NCBI GenBank assembly: GCA_030539815.1
Contig: JAUNXM010000049.1
Coordinates: 1-13,360 of the forward strand
Direction of reading: 5' to 3'
Origin: Methanobacterium sp.
Lineage (GTDB): Archaea; Methanobacteriota; Methanobacteria; Methanobacteriales; Methanobacteriaceae
Length of the DNA stretch: 13,360 nt
The position numbers were made by a program, and so were the translations under genes. This document shows, one piece after another, positions 1 through 7,559 of the stretch (position 1 is its first letter; each line of letters begins with the position of its first letter). The notes beneath the pieces were generated by a model that searched no databases, was not told where the DNA came from, and saw only the letters and a list, made by a program, of their open reading frames with translations.

Positions 1-1043
1 AAAGGGCTGCCATTGATGTGCAAGTGGTATTTAACAATAAGGGCCACATCAGCGGATTGAGTTTAATACCCTCCCAGACTGAGTATCATCCACCAACTTA
101 TGTGGATACCTCCGCTTTTCAAGAGATGGAAGTGACTATAGGGGAAGGTAAATGGGCAGTACCTGGTACTCTTACCATACCCACTGGTTCTGCCGATAAC
201 ACTGAACCTTATCCTGGTGTGGTTCTTGTTCATGGTTCTGGTCCCAATGATCGAGATGAAACCATTGGCCCCAACAAAATATTCCGTGATCTGGCCTGGG
301 GACTGGGTTCAAAAGGAATTGCAGTACTAAGATATGATAAAAGAACACTTGAACATGCTTCAAAGTTCACAGAGAGTCTAGTTTCCAAGATGACCGTTCA
401 AGAGGAGGTTATTGAAGATGCACTATTAGCGGTTGATTTAATGCGCGATGCACCTGAAATTGATTCTAAAAAGGTTTTCTTACTGGGTCACAGTTTAGGT
501 GCGTCTCTAGCTCCCCGTATAGGAGAAAAAGATCCTGATCTAGCTGGGTTGATTATCATGGCGGGGAATATCCGCCCCTTGGAAGATACCATTTTAGAAC
601 AATTCACCTACCTTTATAGTCAGGGCGGGACAATAACTGATGAACAGAAGTCCACTTTGGAATCTTTAAAGGTAAAAGTTGCCCGTGTCAAGGAACTTAG
701 GCCTTTGGATGAAGTACCATCTAATGAACTACCTCTAGGAATTTCAGCCACTTATTTCCGGGATTTAAACAGTTATAACACTGAAGAAATCCTTAAAAAC
801 CTGTCCCTGCCAATGTTAATCTTGCAGGGTGGACGTGATTACCAGGTTTCCCCCACCCATGACTTTGAAATGTGGCAAAAAGAATTAAAATCCAGAGAAA
901 ATGTTTATTTAAAACTGTTCCCTAGTTTAAACCATTTATTCATTGAAGGAGAGGGTAAATCAACCCCACAGGAATACGGGGTGGAGGGTCATGTTAGTGA
1001 AGAAGTGATAGAAGTTATCTGTCAATGGTTAAAAGTTGGGTAG
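1..1043 (+). CDS. Alpha/beta hydrolase (5'-truncated by window edge)
   Basis: Probable serine esterase/peptidase-like hydrolase of the alpha/beta fold; substrate unknown. The reading frame is open to the left edge, so the gene begins outside the window. A GTG at 18 is in frame but is probably internal, because the residues around it (...[15 protein letters not shown]...) resemble the end of the DUF3887-type domain that often precedes such hydrolases. Numbering from codon 18: oxyanion-loop motif [10 protein letters not shown] at 72-81, nucleophile elbow GHSLG with Ser159, probable acid Asp274 in GGRDYQV, and probable catalytic His306 in LNHLF. The triad is therefore complete and the enzyme looks intact. 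It ends with TAG 78 bp before the next plus-strand gene. Family is confident; specificity (esterase, acyl transfer, peptidase) cannot be read from sequence. Confidence 0.88.
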   Translation, partial: RAAIDVQVVFNNKGHISGLSLIPSQTEYHPPTYVDTSAFQEMEVTIGEGKWAVPGTLTIPTGSADNTEPYPGVVLVHGSGPNDRDETIGPNKIFRDLAWGLGSKGIAVLRYDKRTLEHASKFTESLVSKMTVQEEVIEDALLAVDLMRDAPEIDSKKVFLLGHSLGASLAPRIGEKDPDLAGLIIMAGNIRPLEDTILEQFTYLYSQGGTITDEQKSTLESLKVKVARVKELRPLDEVPSNELPLGISATYFRDLNSYNTEEILKNLSLPMLILQGGRDYQVSPTHDFEMWQKELKSRENVYLKLFPSLNHLFIEGEGKSTPQEYGVEGHVSEEVIEVICQWLKVG

Positions 1044-1048
1044 AACTG

Positions 1049-1072
1049 ATGGTTCCATTCAGGAACTACCAT
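1049..1072 (+). terminator. Possible stem-loop after the hydrolase
   Basis: Just after the hydrolase stop, GTTCC (1052-1056) pairs with GGAAC (1062-1066) across a 5-nt loop. ATG (1049-1051) can also pair with CAT (1070-1072) around a 3-nt bulge. The following sequence is only moderately T-rich. It may help transcription end or may be chance. Confidence 0.25.
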
Positions 1073-1121
1073 TTAATCTCCTTAATTATATCATGTCTAG
1101 ATGTTATATAATGATTATAAA

Positions 1122-1631
1122 ATGTCATATAAATCCAATATACCCAATGTATTAACATCTATCAGATTCTTAGCTGGCCCTATCTTTTTTTACACATTTT
1201 TAAATGATTTATTCTTAATATCATTTTTTATCCTGATTTTATCGGGCATTACCGATGTATTGGATGGTTATGTGGCAAGGAAATTGGGTACATCTTCAGA
1301 TAGGGGAGCATATCTCGATGTGACTGCGGATTTCTTCCTTATTTTAATTTGTTTCGGGGCCTACAGCATCATGGGATGGTATGATCCCCTGATCATGGGG
1401 TTAATCATCACCATGTTCTTGCTTTTTGTGGCCACATCAGGCCTAGAAAAACCAGTTTACGATCCTCTGGGCAAATATCTGGGAGCTTATCTTATGTTAA
1501 TGATATTAATCTCCCTCATATTCCCTGAACTAGTTATAAGGCAATTTTTACTCATTTTGTTAATAATAATTTGTTTAACATCTGTACTTACACGGTTGTT
1601 CTTTTTCATGCGTAGATCAGCAGATGGTTAA
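1122..1631 (+). CDS. CDP-alcohol phosphatidyltransferase family protein
   Basis: Integral membrane enzyme expected to join a CDP-activated lipid (CDP-archaeol in archaea) to an alcohol such as glycerol phosphate, serine or inositol, in polar lipid synthesis. The full family signature is present: D45, D48-G49, A52-R53, G62, D66 and D70 (D-x2-DG-x2-AR-x8-G-x3-D-x3-D), the metal and CDP site. The rest is hydrophobic with about five or six membrane segments. At 169 aa it is on the short side for the family. An in-frame ATG at 1101 would add seven residues. The ATG at 1122 is preferred because the protein then begins MSYKSNIPNVLTSIR, as family members do, and because a TATA-like element (about 1084-1091) would put transcription start near 1113. 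No Shine-Dalgarno is visible at either start. The alcohol substrate is not predictable. Confidence 0.87.
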   Translation: MSYKSNIPNVLTSIRFLAGPIFFYTFLNDLFLISFFILILSGITDVLDGYVARKLGTSSDRGAYLDVTADFFLILICFGAYSIMGWYDPLIMGLIITMFLLFVATSGLEKPVYDPLGKYLGAYLMLMILISLIFPELVIRQFLLILLIIICLTSVLTRLFFFMRRSADG

Positions 1632-1648
1632 TAACACTGAGATCAACC

Positions 1649-1671
1649 TTATAAACCTTTTAAGTTTATAA
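1649..1671. terminator. Convergent stem-loop between two genes
   Basis: Perfect 8-bp inverted repeat TTATAAAC (1649-1656) / GTTTATAA (1664-1671) with a 7-nt loop, lying between the plus-strand phosphatidyltransferase stop (1631) and the minus-strand protease stop (1696). Its AT-rich, symmetrical form and convergent setting suggest a two-way transcription end. Archaeal termination relies mostly on U-tracts, so the role is inferred. Confidence 0.4.
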
Positions 1672-1695
1672 ATTTAAATCCTCTAGAACTTTTTA

Positions 1696-2463
1696 CTAGA
1701 TCAATGAAGAAAGTATCAAGGGGAACATGACATGCAACACTATATCTGCGGAGAAGTGGCTGATCATGGCTGATTCCAATCCTTTTTTCCAGTAAAGCCA
1801 ACCGAATATTATGGCCCCAATTCCATTCAGTACTATGGCTCTGGCAATTACCATGGGAGTGATAGTTATTATTGAACCAGTTATAGGCAGGTGTCCAACT
1901 CCGAAAAGAATGGCAGTTATTATAATGGCTAACCAGATTCCAATTGTAGTGGGCTTCCCCTCTGGGGTCTTTTTAATTTTGTAGAATACCCAGACTATTA
2001 CCGTCATTACAAATAGCCTGAATAATATTTCCTCCCCAATACCACCATAGAAAGATGCTAAGAAGCTTTTCCAAAGGGGTACTGTTAACTCTGCACCTTG
2101 AAGAATAGTGGATGCTGATGTGAAGAGAAAACTAGATAAAATGATTAATACACCGACAAGAACCCCTAATCCTACTGAAATGCCTAAAATTGATTTCAAG
2201 TAGTTTATTACTTCTTTCCCTTCTAACAAACCCTCTAATATGGGTATTTTGAACCCAACACGTTTATATAGGGTTAAACCAACCAGGATGGCAATTGCAA
2301 ACAGAATTGTGCTTTGGATTAATTGTGCAATTAGAACAACCGGGGTGAAAACACTGGCTAATGCCGGGCTGAGAGCCAGGGCATAGGGAATAACCAGTAA
2401 ACTGGCAATAATACTTGCCACAAAAAGAATCAAAAATAACTTCCAATTAATGTTTAATTTCAT
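1696..2463 (-). CDS. CPBP family intramembrane protease
   Basis: Multi-spanning membrane protein of the CPBP (CaaX protease and bacteriocin-processing, Rce1-like/Abi) family, glutamate-dependent proteases of the membrane. Numbered from the ATG at 2463, the motifs are E144-E145-x3-R149 (GEEILFR), H191 in FGVGHLP, and H236 with D240 in SHFSAD, so all conserved motif positions are kept. Hydrophobic segments fill most of the 255 residues. A GTG at 2472 is in frame, but GGTGAT (2470-2475 read on the minus strand) lies just upstream of the ATG at 2463 and fits the 16S anti-SD, so the ATG is chosen. The gene follows the flavodoxin gene by about 106 bp and ends facing the phosphatidyltransferase gene. 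The substrate is unknown; in other organisms the family includes CaaX processing enzymes and peptide-immunity proteins. Confidence 0.86.
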   Translation of the reverse strand: MKLNINWKLFLILFVASIIASLLVIPYALALSPALASVFTPVVLIAQLIQSTILFAIAILVGLTLYKRVGFKIPILEGLLEGKEVINYLKSILGISVGLGVLVGVLIILSSFLFTSASTILQGAELTVPLWKSFLASFYGGIGEEILFRLFVMTVIVWVFYKIKKTPEGKPTTIGIWLAIIITAILFGVGHLPITGSIITITPMVIARAIVLNGIGAIIFGWLYWKKGLESAMISHFSADIVLHVMFPLILSSLI

Positions 2464-2569
2464 ATATATCACCTATTCAATACTCAATTTTCATGTTCAT
2501 TTAATTATTTAATCCATTTCATGGTTATAACTGTTTAGTGTTATTAATCAACTTAATTAAAGTTATCAT

Positions 2570-3115
2570 CTATTCATTTTTTAATAGATCTGCTAAATCA
2601 TGCGCCCAGCTACGTATACCGTCCCAATCACGGTAATCATGACGTTTATCTGGGTTTAATCCTTTTTCTTTCAAATCTTTTTTAATAAATCTCTGGGTGA
2701 AGTTAAACACGAGTCCATGTTTGGCATCAGGGTCATACACACTACCGAAAAGTCCAGTGGCCACTGGCTGGTTTACCAGGTTCTTGGCTGCCACTTCATC
2801 CAGATATTTCTCCTGACCTTCGGCCCGACTCTGCTCTTCATTGGCAGCACCACAACTGACAAATAGGGCAACCTTTTTCTCGGCTAGGGTGGATTTATTG
2901 TTTTTAAGGAATTTAATGGATCCCTTGGTCCATTTGCCCATTTTTATCCCACTCCCCGCTATCACCAGGTCATAGGGGGTGGCATCACAATCTTTGATCC
3001 TCCGGGTATCAGCCATGTCAACTTCAACCCCTTCTTCCCTAATAACACGGGCTATTTCTTCTGCTATTTCTGCAGCAGTGCCGTATCGACTTCCGTATAC
3101 AACTAATACTTTCAT
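2570..3115 (-). CDS. Flavodoxin-domain protein (HemG-like fold)
   Basis: FMN-binding electron carrier or NAD(P)H-dependent quinone/oxidoreductase-like protein of 181 aa. The N-terminal MKVLVVYGSRYGTAAEIAEEI is the flavodoxin beta1/phosphate-loop motif (residues 1-21), followed by an alternating alpha/beta pattern with YDLVIAGSGIKMGKW and VALFVSCGAANEE, typical of flavin-binding loops. Length and C-terminal layout match the flavodoxin group containing bacterial HemG. A protoporphyrinogen oxidase role is unlikely, because Methanobacteriales are not known to make protohaem by that route. A TTG at 3124 is in frame, but TAGGAG (3125-3130 on the minus strand) gives a normal 9-nt spacer to the ATG at 3115. 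That Shine-Dalgarno overlaps the stop codon of the upstream marR-like gene. The gene is third in a tight operon with that regulator and an 8-TM protein, suggesting a stress-induced redox role (inference). Confidence 0.85.
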   Translation of the reverse strand: MKVLVVYGSRYGTAAEIAEEIARVIREEGVEVDMADTRRIKDCDATPYDLVIAGSGIKMGKWTKGSIKFLKNNKSTLAEKKVALFVSCGAANEEQSRAEGQEKYLDEVAAKNLVNQPVATGLFGSVYDPDAKHGLVFNFTQRFIKKDLKEKGLNPDKRHDYRDWDGIRSWAHDLADLLKNE

Positions 3116-3127
3116 GAAAATCAACTC

Positions 3128-3622
3128 CTATTTTTTAGCTTTTCTGTACAATTCACTGGATGATTTTTCCAGTTTACCCATTATTTCAAATAAATTTTTT
3201 ATATCAATATCTTCCAGTCCATGGAACAATGCCACTATGGATTTAGCATCTTCTGGTGTTCGATTATCCCAGAATTCAAAACATTCAGCAGTGACCTTTA
3301 AACGGTGAATACGTTTATTCTCTGGGTCCCGTTCTATTTTCAAAAATCCTCTAGCCTCCAGACGGGTGGCTAATTGTTTGACGTTCTGGTGAGTGGTACT
3401 CATGGCATCAGCCACCTCTTGCATGGAAGGGGGATCTTGGAAGGCATTGGCCATCACAATCATCATTAACCATTGTTTAGTGGTAATCTGGTCATCGGCA
3501 AGATCTTTGTTGATTATATATCCCCATCTTTGCTGAACAAGGAATAAGACTATTAAGATGTATTTTTCCATCTCCAACCTTTCAGAAGTGTATTCTTCCT
3601 TAATTTCATTTGAATCCTTCAT
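3128..3622 (-). CDS. MarR family transcriptional regulator
   Basis: Winged-helix DNA-binding protein of 164 aa that should act as a dimer on palindromic sites. The wHTH covers about residues 65-113: PSMQEVADAMSTTHQNVKQL is helix-turn-helix with recognition helix, and FLKIERDPENKRIHRLKVT is the beta wing with the typical D/R residues. Helices at both ends (residues 10-60 and 120-162) would make the dimer interface and ligand pocket. There is a single cysteine (C114), just after the wing, which could be an oxidant or metal sensor, but this is speculation. Its ATG overlaps the TAA of the upstream membrane protein (TAATG), implying translational coupling, and its stop lies 12 bp before the flavodoxin start. 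The paired palindromes upstream of the operon (4495-4535) are the natural candidates for its operator, giving autoregulation. Confidence 0.9.
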   Translation of the reverse strand: MKDSNEIKEEYTSERLEMEKYILIVLFLVQQRWGYIINKDLADDQITTKQWLMMIVMANAFQDPPSMQEVADAMSTTHQNVKQLATRLEARGFLKIERDPENKRIHRLKVTAECFEFWDNRTPEDAKSIVALFHGLEDIDIKNLFEIMGKLEKSSSELYRKAKK

Positions 3623-4479
3623 TATTTTACCTGTATGGTTTCTATACCACCTTTATGGACTTCAACATATTTATTTCCATTCACGGAGTCTTTTATCTGG
3701 GTGTAAAACGATACTGAAACTAGTATTCCCAGCACCGTGACAATTATAAAGAACATAGCCTGCCCCCATTCGATATTAACGCCATTTTGGGCCATGAAAT
3801 AGATCATGGAAAGTATTGCAGTTCCCAGTAGTGATACTTTTATCAGGAATATGGAAGCGAGTGCATATCCCCATTCTTTACCTTTAAATAAAAGTACTCC
3901 AGTAAGTACGGCTGCAGGAACAACAACTCCTAAATCTAAAGCTTGAATTACCAGTGTGGTGTAAGTTTCCAGTGTGGGAGGTGCAATACCCGTTAATAGT
4001 GAATCAATAATCATTTTAAGCCACATTCCGGCAAGCATTAAACCAATAATTATCAGGAATGCTGCAGCAATCTTGTTGATAACTCCTGGGGAGAAACTTT
4101 TCTGAATACTTTTCGTGTCTAGAGACAATAGTTCTCCCAGGAGGGTGTACAGCGATATGGAAAATATGGCCACATAAACCAGGAATAGTTGATTATAGGA
4201 GGTAAGGAAAGCCATAGATGCGTAGGAATACAGGAAGTAAAATATGATCCCCATCCAAATCAAGCGTCCCCTGAGTGAATCTTTTCTGATTAAATATAAT
4301 GTTCCAATCAATAGTGGAATACAGATTACCAGTGTAATTAAATCCTGACCCATCATCTGAGCGATACCAGAGATTGTGTCATGCTGGTAGAGTCCTTTCC
4401 AAAATAATCCGGCTAAGGTTGCTATTCCTGCCAGAATGGCAATAGCAATTGAGTTTGTGTAAATTATTTTTTTCTCCAT
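3622..4479 (-). CDS. Orphan membrane protein with eight TM segments
   Basis: I do not recognise a named family. The 285-aa protein is almost wholly hydrophobic, with about eight predicted membrane segments: residues 9-27, 46-64, 72-92, 96-118, 133-158, 174-198, 203-229 and 240-261. A polar tail follows (about 262-285). There is no signal peptide cleavage pattern, no obvious catalytic motif, and few charges inside the membrane apart from an acidic D182 in segment 6 and K214 in segment 7. The start ATG at 4479 has a GGGGTTGA-like weak Shine-Dalgarno a few bases upstream. It is the first gene of the operon and overlaps the MarR gene by 1 nt, so the three products are made together. A sensor, transporter or redox-linked membrane partner for the flavodoxin is possible but unproven. 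Confidence 0.8.
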   Translation of the reverse strand: MEKKIIYTNSIAIAILAGIATLAGLFWKGLYQHDTISGIAQMMGQDLITLVICIPLLIGTLYLIRKDSLRGRLIWMGIIFYFLYSYASMAFLTSYNQLFLVYVAIFSISLYTLLGELLSLDTKSIQKSFSPGVINKIAAAFLIIIGLMLAGMWLKMIIDSLLTGIAPPTLETYTTLVIQALDLGVVVPAAVLTGVLLFKGKEWGYALASIFLIKVSLLGTAILSMIYFMAQNGVNIEWGQAMFFIIVTVLGILVSVSFYTQIKDSVNGNKYVEVHKGGIETIQVK

Positions 4480-4494
4480 TTTTTTTCAACCCCG

Positions 4495-4535
<41 letters not shown>

Positions 4536-4540
4536 GTGTT

Positions 4541-4558
4541 GTATATACTATATAAACT
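4541..4558. promoter_or_regulatory. Back-to-back archaeal TATA boxes
   Basis: On the minus strand CAAAG-TTTATATA (about 4550-4562) is a good BRE plus TATA, predicting a start near 4525, inside the right-hand operator, for the MarR operon. On the plus strand, TATATAC (4542-4548) preceded by AAAGTGTT, or CTATATAAA (4548-4556), would serve the copper ATPase with a start near 4570-4580. Both readings share the same 18 bp, so the two promoters probably interfere. Confidence 0.55.
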
Positions 4559-4575
4559 TTGTGGTGATACCACAA
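4559..4575. promoter_or_regulatory. Perfect palindrome at the CopB start region
   Basis: TTGTGGT-GAT-ACCACAA is a perfect 7-bp inverted repeat with a 3-bp centre, unlike the AGGTAATA sites next to it. It lies right around the predicted transcription start of the copper ATPase. It may be an operator for a second regulator, or a hairpin at the 5' end of the mRNA. Confidence 0.5.
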
Positions 4576-4628
4576 TAACTAAATTTAAAAAACCTAATAA
4601 TAACTATCAGAGTAGGGGGTTGATTAAA

Positions 4629-6671
4629 TTGAAAAATTCACATTCCCATCACCAAATGGGGCATGAAATAAAATCTGATGGCCATGATAAATTGGATGAC
4701 CATGGCTCTGGTGGAGATGGGCATGATCATCATCACATGATTGCTGATTATAAGAGACGTTTCTGGATTTGTCTAATTTTAACCATTCCCATACTCATAT
4801 TATCACCCCATATCCAGCACATTTTTGGAGTGCATGATATCCTGATGTTTCCAGGTGATGTTTACCTACTATTCGCCCTATCCTCAGTGGTATACTTTTA
4901 CGGGGGCTACCCCTTCTTCCAGGGAATTTACAAAGAACTTAAAGTGAAAAATCCCGGGATGATGACCCTGGTGGCTGTGGCTATCACCACTGCTTACCTT
5001 TACAGCAGTGCAGTTGTATTTGGACTTAAGGGCGAGTTATTCTTCTGGGAACTGGCCACCCTTATCGATATCATGCTCCTGGGGCACTGGTTAGAGATGA
5101 GGTCAGTGATGGGGGCATCCCGTGCCCTGGAGGAACTGGTGAAGCTGCTGCCAGGTCATGCCCATAAGTTAATGCCGGATGGGGAGACCATGGATGTTCC
5201 CCTGGAGGATCTGTCTGTGGGGGACGTGGTGCTGGTTCGGCCAGGAGAAAAAATTCCGGTAGATGGTGAAATAATTCATGGTGAAACTAGTATTGATGAA
5301 TCCATGCTTACCGGTGAATCAAACCCGGTTCACAGAATTCAAGGCCAGAGTGTAATTGGTGGTTCCATCAACGGTGATGGGGCTATCCAGGTGGAAATCC
5401 AGAAAACTGGAGAGGACTCTTTCTTATCCCAAGTGATAAAACTAGTGGGAGAAGCTCAAAAAAGCAGGTCACAAACCCAGAACTTGGCGGATCGATTTGC
5501 CATGTGGCTCACGGTAATTGCCCTCACATGTGGTTTCATAACCCTAATGGTATGGATGGTAGTAACTGGCCAGGATCTGGCCTTCTCCCTGGAAAGGGCA
5601 GTGACCGTAATGGTCACCACCTGCCCACATGCCCTGGGCCTGGCCATACCCCTGGTAGTTGCTGTTTCAACTGCATTAGCCGCTGGAAACGGACTTTTAA
5701 TTCGTAACAGAACATCCTTTGAGAATGCCCGGAACATAGATGCGGTAATTTTTGATAAAACCGGTACTCTAACCCAGGGTAAGTTCGGGGTGACTGATAT
5801 ATTACCTATTGATGATGAAATTGACGCTGATGAAGTTCTAAAATACGCTGCATCACTTGAATCCTATTCTGAACATCCCATTGCCCGGGGACTTGCTAAA
5901 AAAGTTGATAAACACTATCCTGTTGAAAAATTCCAGGCCATTCCTGGTAAAGGGGTTAAAGGAATTATCAGAGGTCGTAAGGTGGAGGTGGTTAGTCCCG
6001 GCCACCTCGCAGAAAGGGGATTTACCATGGACCCCGAAGTGTTGGAGAAACTATCTCGGAATGGTAAAACCGTTGTTCTGGTAGTGGTTGAGGGAGTACT
6101 TGTCATGGCAGTAGCTCTGGCAGATATCATAAGACCAGAATCAAAGGAAACAATTCACGGTCTTAAAAACATGGGTATTAAATGTATAATGATCACCGGA
6201 GATAAGAAAGAAGTTGCGGAATGGGTTTCCAGCGAGCTGGAACTGGACCAGCACTTTGCCGAAGTCCTGCCATCCCAAAAGGCAGGGGAGGTTAAAAAAA
6301 TACAGGATGAAGGTTTCACCGTGGCCATGACCGGGGACGGGATTAACGATGCACCAGCCCTGGCTCAGGCTGATGTGGGGATTGCTATCGGTGCCGGGAC
6401 GGACGTGGCCCTGGAAACTGCAGATATCATCCTGGTCCAGAGCAACCCCCTGGATGTTCTTAAAATAATCCGTTTAGCCCGTTCCACCTACCGTAAAATG
6501 GTTGAGAACCTGGCCTGGGGTGCAGGATACAACATTTTTGCCATACCTCTAGCAGCCGGAGTTTTATCAGCTTATGGGATCATACTAACCCCTGCAATGG
6601 GGGCGGTGTTAATGTCCGCCAGTACTATAATCGTTGCGGTCAATTCCCGGTTTTTGAAGATGGGGCGATAA
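4629..6671 (+). CDS. copB: CopB-type copper-translocating P1B-3 ATPase
   Basis: ATP-driven metal exporter of the cytoplasmic membrane, predicted to be copper-specific. Numbered from the TTG at 4629 (680 aa): a His-rich cytoplasmic tail with ten His in residues 5-36, in place of an HMA domain; actuator TGES 228-231; the TM6 metal motif Cys-Pro-His 332-334 (TCPHALG); phosphorylation site DKTG 376-379; HP at 416-417; and GDGIND 569-574. TM7 has N627-x6-Y634-N635-x4-P640 and TM8 has MSAST 662-666, the combination that defines the P1B-3 (CopB) class, such as Archaeoglobus CopB. The frame is open back to a GTG at 4536, but that would run through the promoter. AGGGGG (4614-4619) sits about 9 nt before the TTG, and the resulting N-terminus MKNSHSHH fits the family. 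It is divergent from the MarR operon. Silver transport is also possible. Confidence 0.92.
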   Translation: MKNSHSHHQMGHEIKSDGHDKLDDHGSGGDGHDHHHMIADYKRRFWICLILTIPILILSPHIQHIFGVHDILMFPGDVYLLFALSSVVYFYGGYPFFQGIYKELKVKNPGMMTLVAVAITTAYLYSSAVVFGLKGELFFWELATLIDIMLLGHWLEMRSVMGASRALEELVKLLPGHAHKLMPDGETMDVPLEDLSVGDVVLVRPGEKIPVDGEIIHGETSIDESMLTGESNPVHRIQGQSVIGGSINGDGAIQVEIQKTGEDSFLSQVIKLVGEAQKSRSQTQNLADRFAMWLTVIALTCGFITLMVWMVVTGQDLAFSLERAVTVMVTTCPHALGLAIPLVVAVSTALAAGNGLLIRNRTSFENARNIDAVIFDKTGTLTQGKFGVTDILPIDDEIDADEVLKYAASLESYSEHPIARGLAKKVDKHYPVEKFQAIPGKGVKGIIRGRKVEVVSPGHLAERGFTMDPEVLEKLSRNGKTVVLVVVEGVLVMAVALADIIRPESKETIHGLKNMGIKCIMITGDKKEVAEWVSSELELDQHFAEVLPSQKAGEVKKIQDEGFTVAMTGDGINDAPALAQADVGIAIGAGTDVALETADIILVQSNPLDVLKIIRLARSTYRKMVENLAWGAGYNIFAIPLAAGVLSAYGIILTPAMGAVLMSASTIIVAVNSRFLKMGR

Positions 6672-6690
6672 TTTTTCCATTATTTTCCTT
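6672..6690 (+). terminator. T-rich terminator after the copper ATPase
   Basis: Directly after the stop codon are TTTTT (6672-6676) and TTTT (6682-6685) on the plus strand, with no clear hairpin, as in archaeal U-tract termination. The rest of the gap up to the methyltransferase stop (6812) is AT-rich, and I see no gene in it. Confidence 0.4.
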
Positions 6691-6811
6691 TGAAAATATT
6701 CTTTCTTCAATCTCAAGTAAAAGTAGCGGTTTAAATCTTTAAGAGTTTATTTTCCCGGGTAAATCTCTCTAGATATATTTTTATTGAGGGATATCATCTA
6801 TCTTTGTAAAA

Positions 6812-7504
6812 TCAATAAATTAGTAGATTATGTTTTATTTTTTTCAATATGTAAAAAATAGAACAATTATTTTGGGGATTGTTTTTAAACATTTTAATTT
6901 CATTTTCTTCATCTTTCAGGGCCTGCTGGATCTGGGGATTATCAATATATTTTTCCTGTAAATACTTAATGTGTTTTTCGTAGGGTTGGTAAAAACTAAA
7001 CCACCATACTTGGTGATCTATCAAAAAGCAATCTAATAACTCATATCCACATTTTTCAATTGCATCTAACTTTTGCTGATGATCCTGAAGAGGGTCATGA
7101 ATCACCATAAATCCGTTATCTTTAACCAAACGCCTCCAATCCTTCAATCCCTTCTGGAAACCAATGGCAAAGATTGATCCTTCTGCCCAGATAATATCAA
7201 AACTTTCATCAGGAAAATCCAGATCAAATAAGGAGCGATTCATGATTTTCACCCTGGTTTCCAATCTTTTAGCCTTGATTTTCTCATGAAGGTAATCAAG
7301 TGCATCTTGATCTATATCAGTGGCCACTATTTCCCCCTCACTTATCATGGCCAGTTCCATGGTGGGAACTCCAGTACCACACCCCACATCAAGTATTTTA
7401 GGGTTATCCATTTTAGGGAGGGTGTAAAAAGCTTTAAAGGTATATTTATTTAGATTCTGGCGGAATTGGTCCTTTTTTATTATTTTCAATGTTTCAAGGT
7501 TCAT
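6812..7504 (-). CDS. Class I SAM-dependent methyltransferase
   Basis: Soluble 230-aa methyltransferase of Rossmann fold. SAM-binding motif I is ILDVGCGTG (residues 37-45); the ribose-binding acidic motif II is ATDID (61-65); FDIIWAEGS (102-110) is the usual motif IV region; and the LVKDNGFMVIHDP stretch is the post-motif strand. The C-terminal third is Lys/Asn-rich and without recognised motifs, so the substrate (small molecule, lipid or quinone-like compound) cannot be named. It lacks the conserved cysteine set of arsenite methyltransferases, so its place between two metal ATPases is not evidence of arsenic methylation. ATG at 7504 has only a weak AGAGGC upstream. The gene starts 55 bp after the CPBP/RDD fusion on the same strand and may be read from its promoter. 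Confidence 0.86.
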   Translation of the reverse strand: MNLETLKIIKKDQFRQNLNKYTFKAFYTLPKMDNPKILDVGCGTGVPTMELAMISEGEIVATDIDQDALDYLHEKIKAKRLETRVKIMNRSLFDLDFPDESFDIIWAEGSIFAIGFQKGLKDWRRLVKDNGFMVIHDPLQDHQQKLDAIEKCGYELLDCFLIDHQVWWFSFYQPYEKHIKYLQEKYIDNPQIQQALKDEENEIKMFKNNPQNNCSIFYILKKIKHNLLIY

Positions 7505-7559
7505 TATTTGCCTCTGTGTTAAATGTATCTCTGAAACCGTTAAATTATCTGGAAATTAT

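Noticed and set aside
1101..1121. ATG at 1101 as start of the phosphatidyltransferase
   Set aside because: It adds seven residues without family similarity and has no ribosome site; the ATG at 1122 matches the usual N-terminus.
2570..3115. Naming the flavodoxin hemG (protoporphyrinogen oxidase)
   Set aside because: The fold and length fit, but the expected host lineage is not known to make haem through protoporphyrin and no haem genes are nearby.
2979..3308. Plus-strand frame across the flavodoxin/MarR junction
   Set aside because: Ser/Thr-rich, low-complexity translation opposite two well-supported genes and with no domain.
5797..5808. ATATATTACCTA inside copB, identical over 12 bases to the right half of the operator at 4514-4535
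   Set aside because: It lies in conserved coding sequence (near DILPID), lacks the other half-site and is AT-rich, so chance is the simplest explanation.
6812..7504. Methyltransferase as arsenite methyltransferase because it lies between metal ATPases
   Set aside because: The conserved cysteine set of ArsM is not present; only generic SAM motifs are seen.
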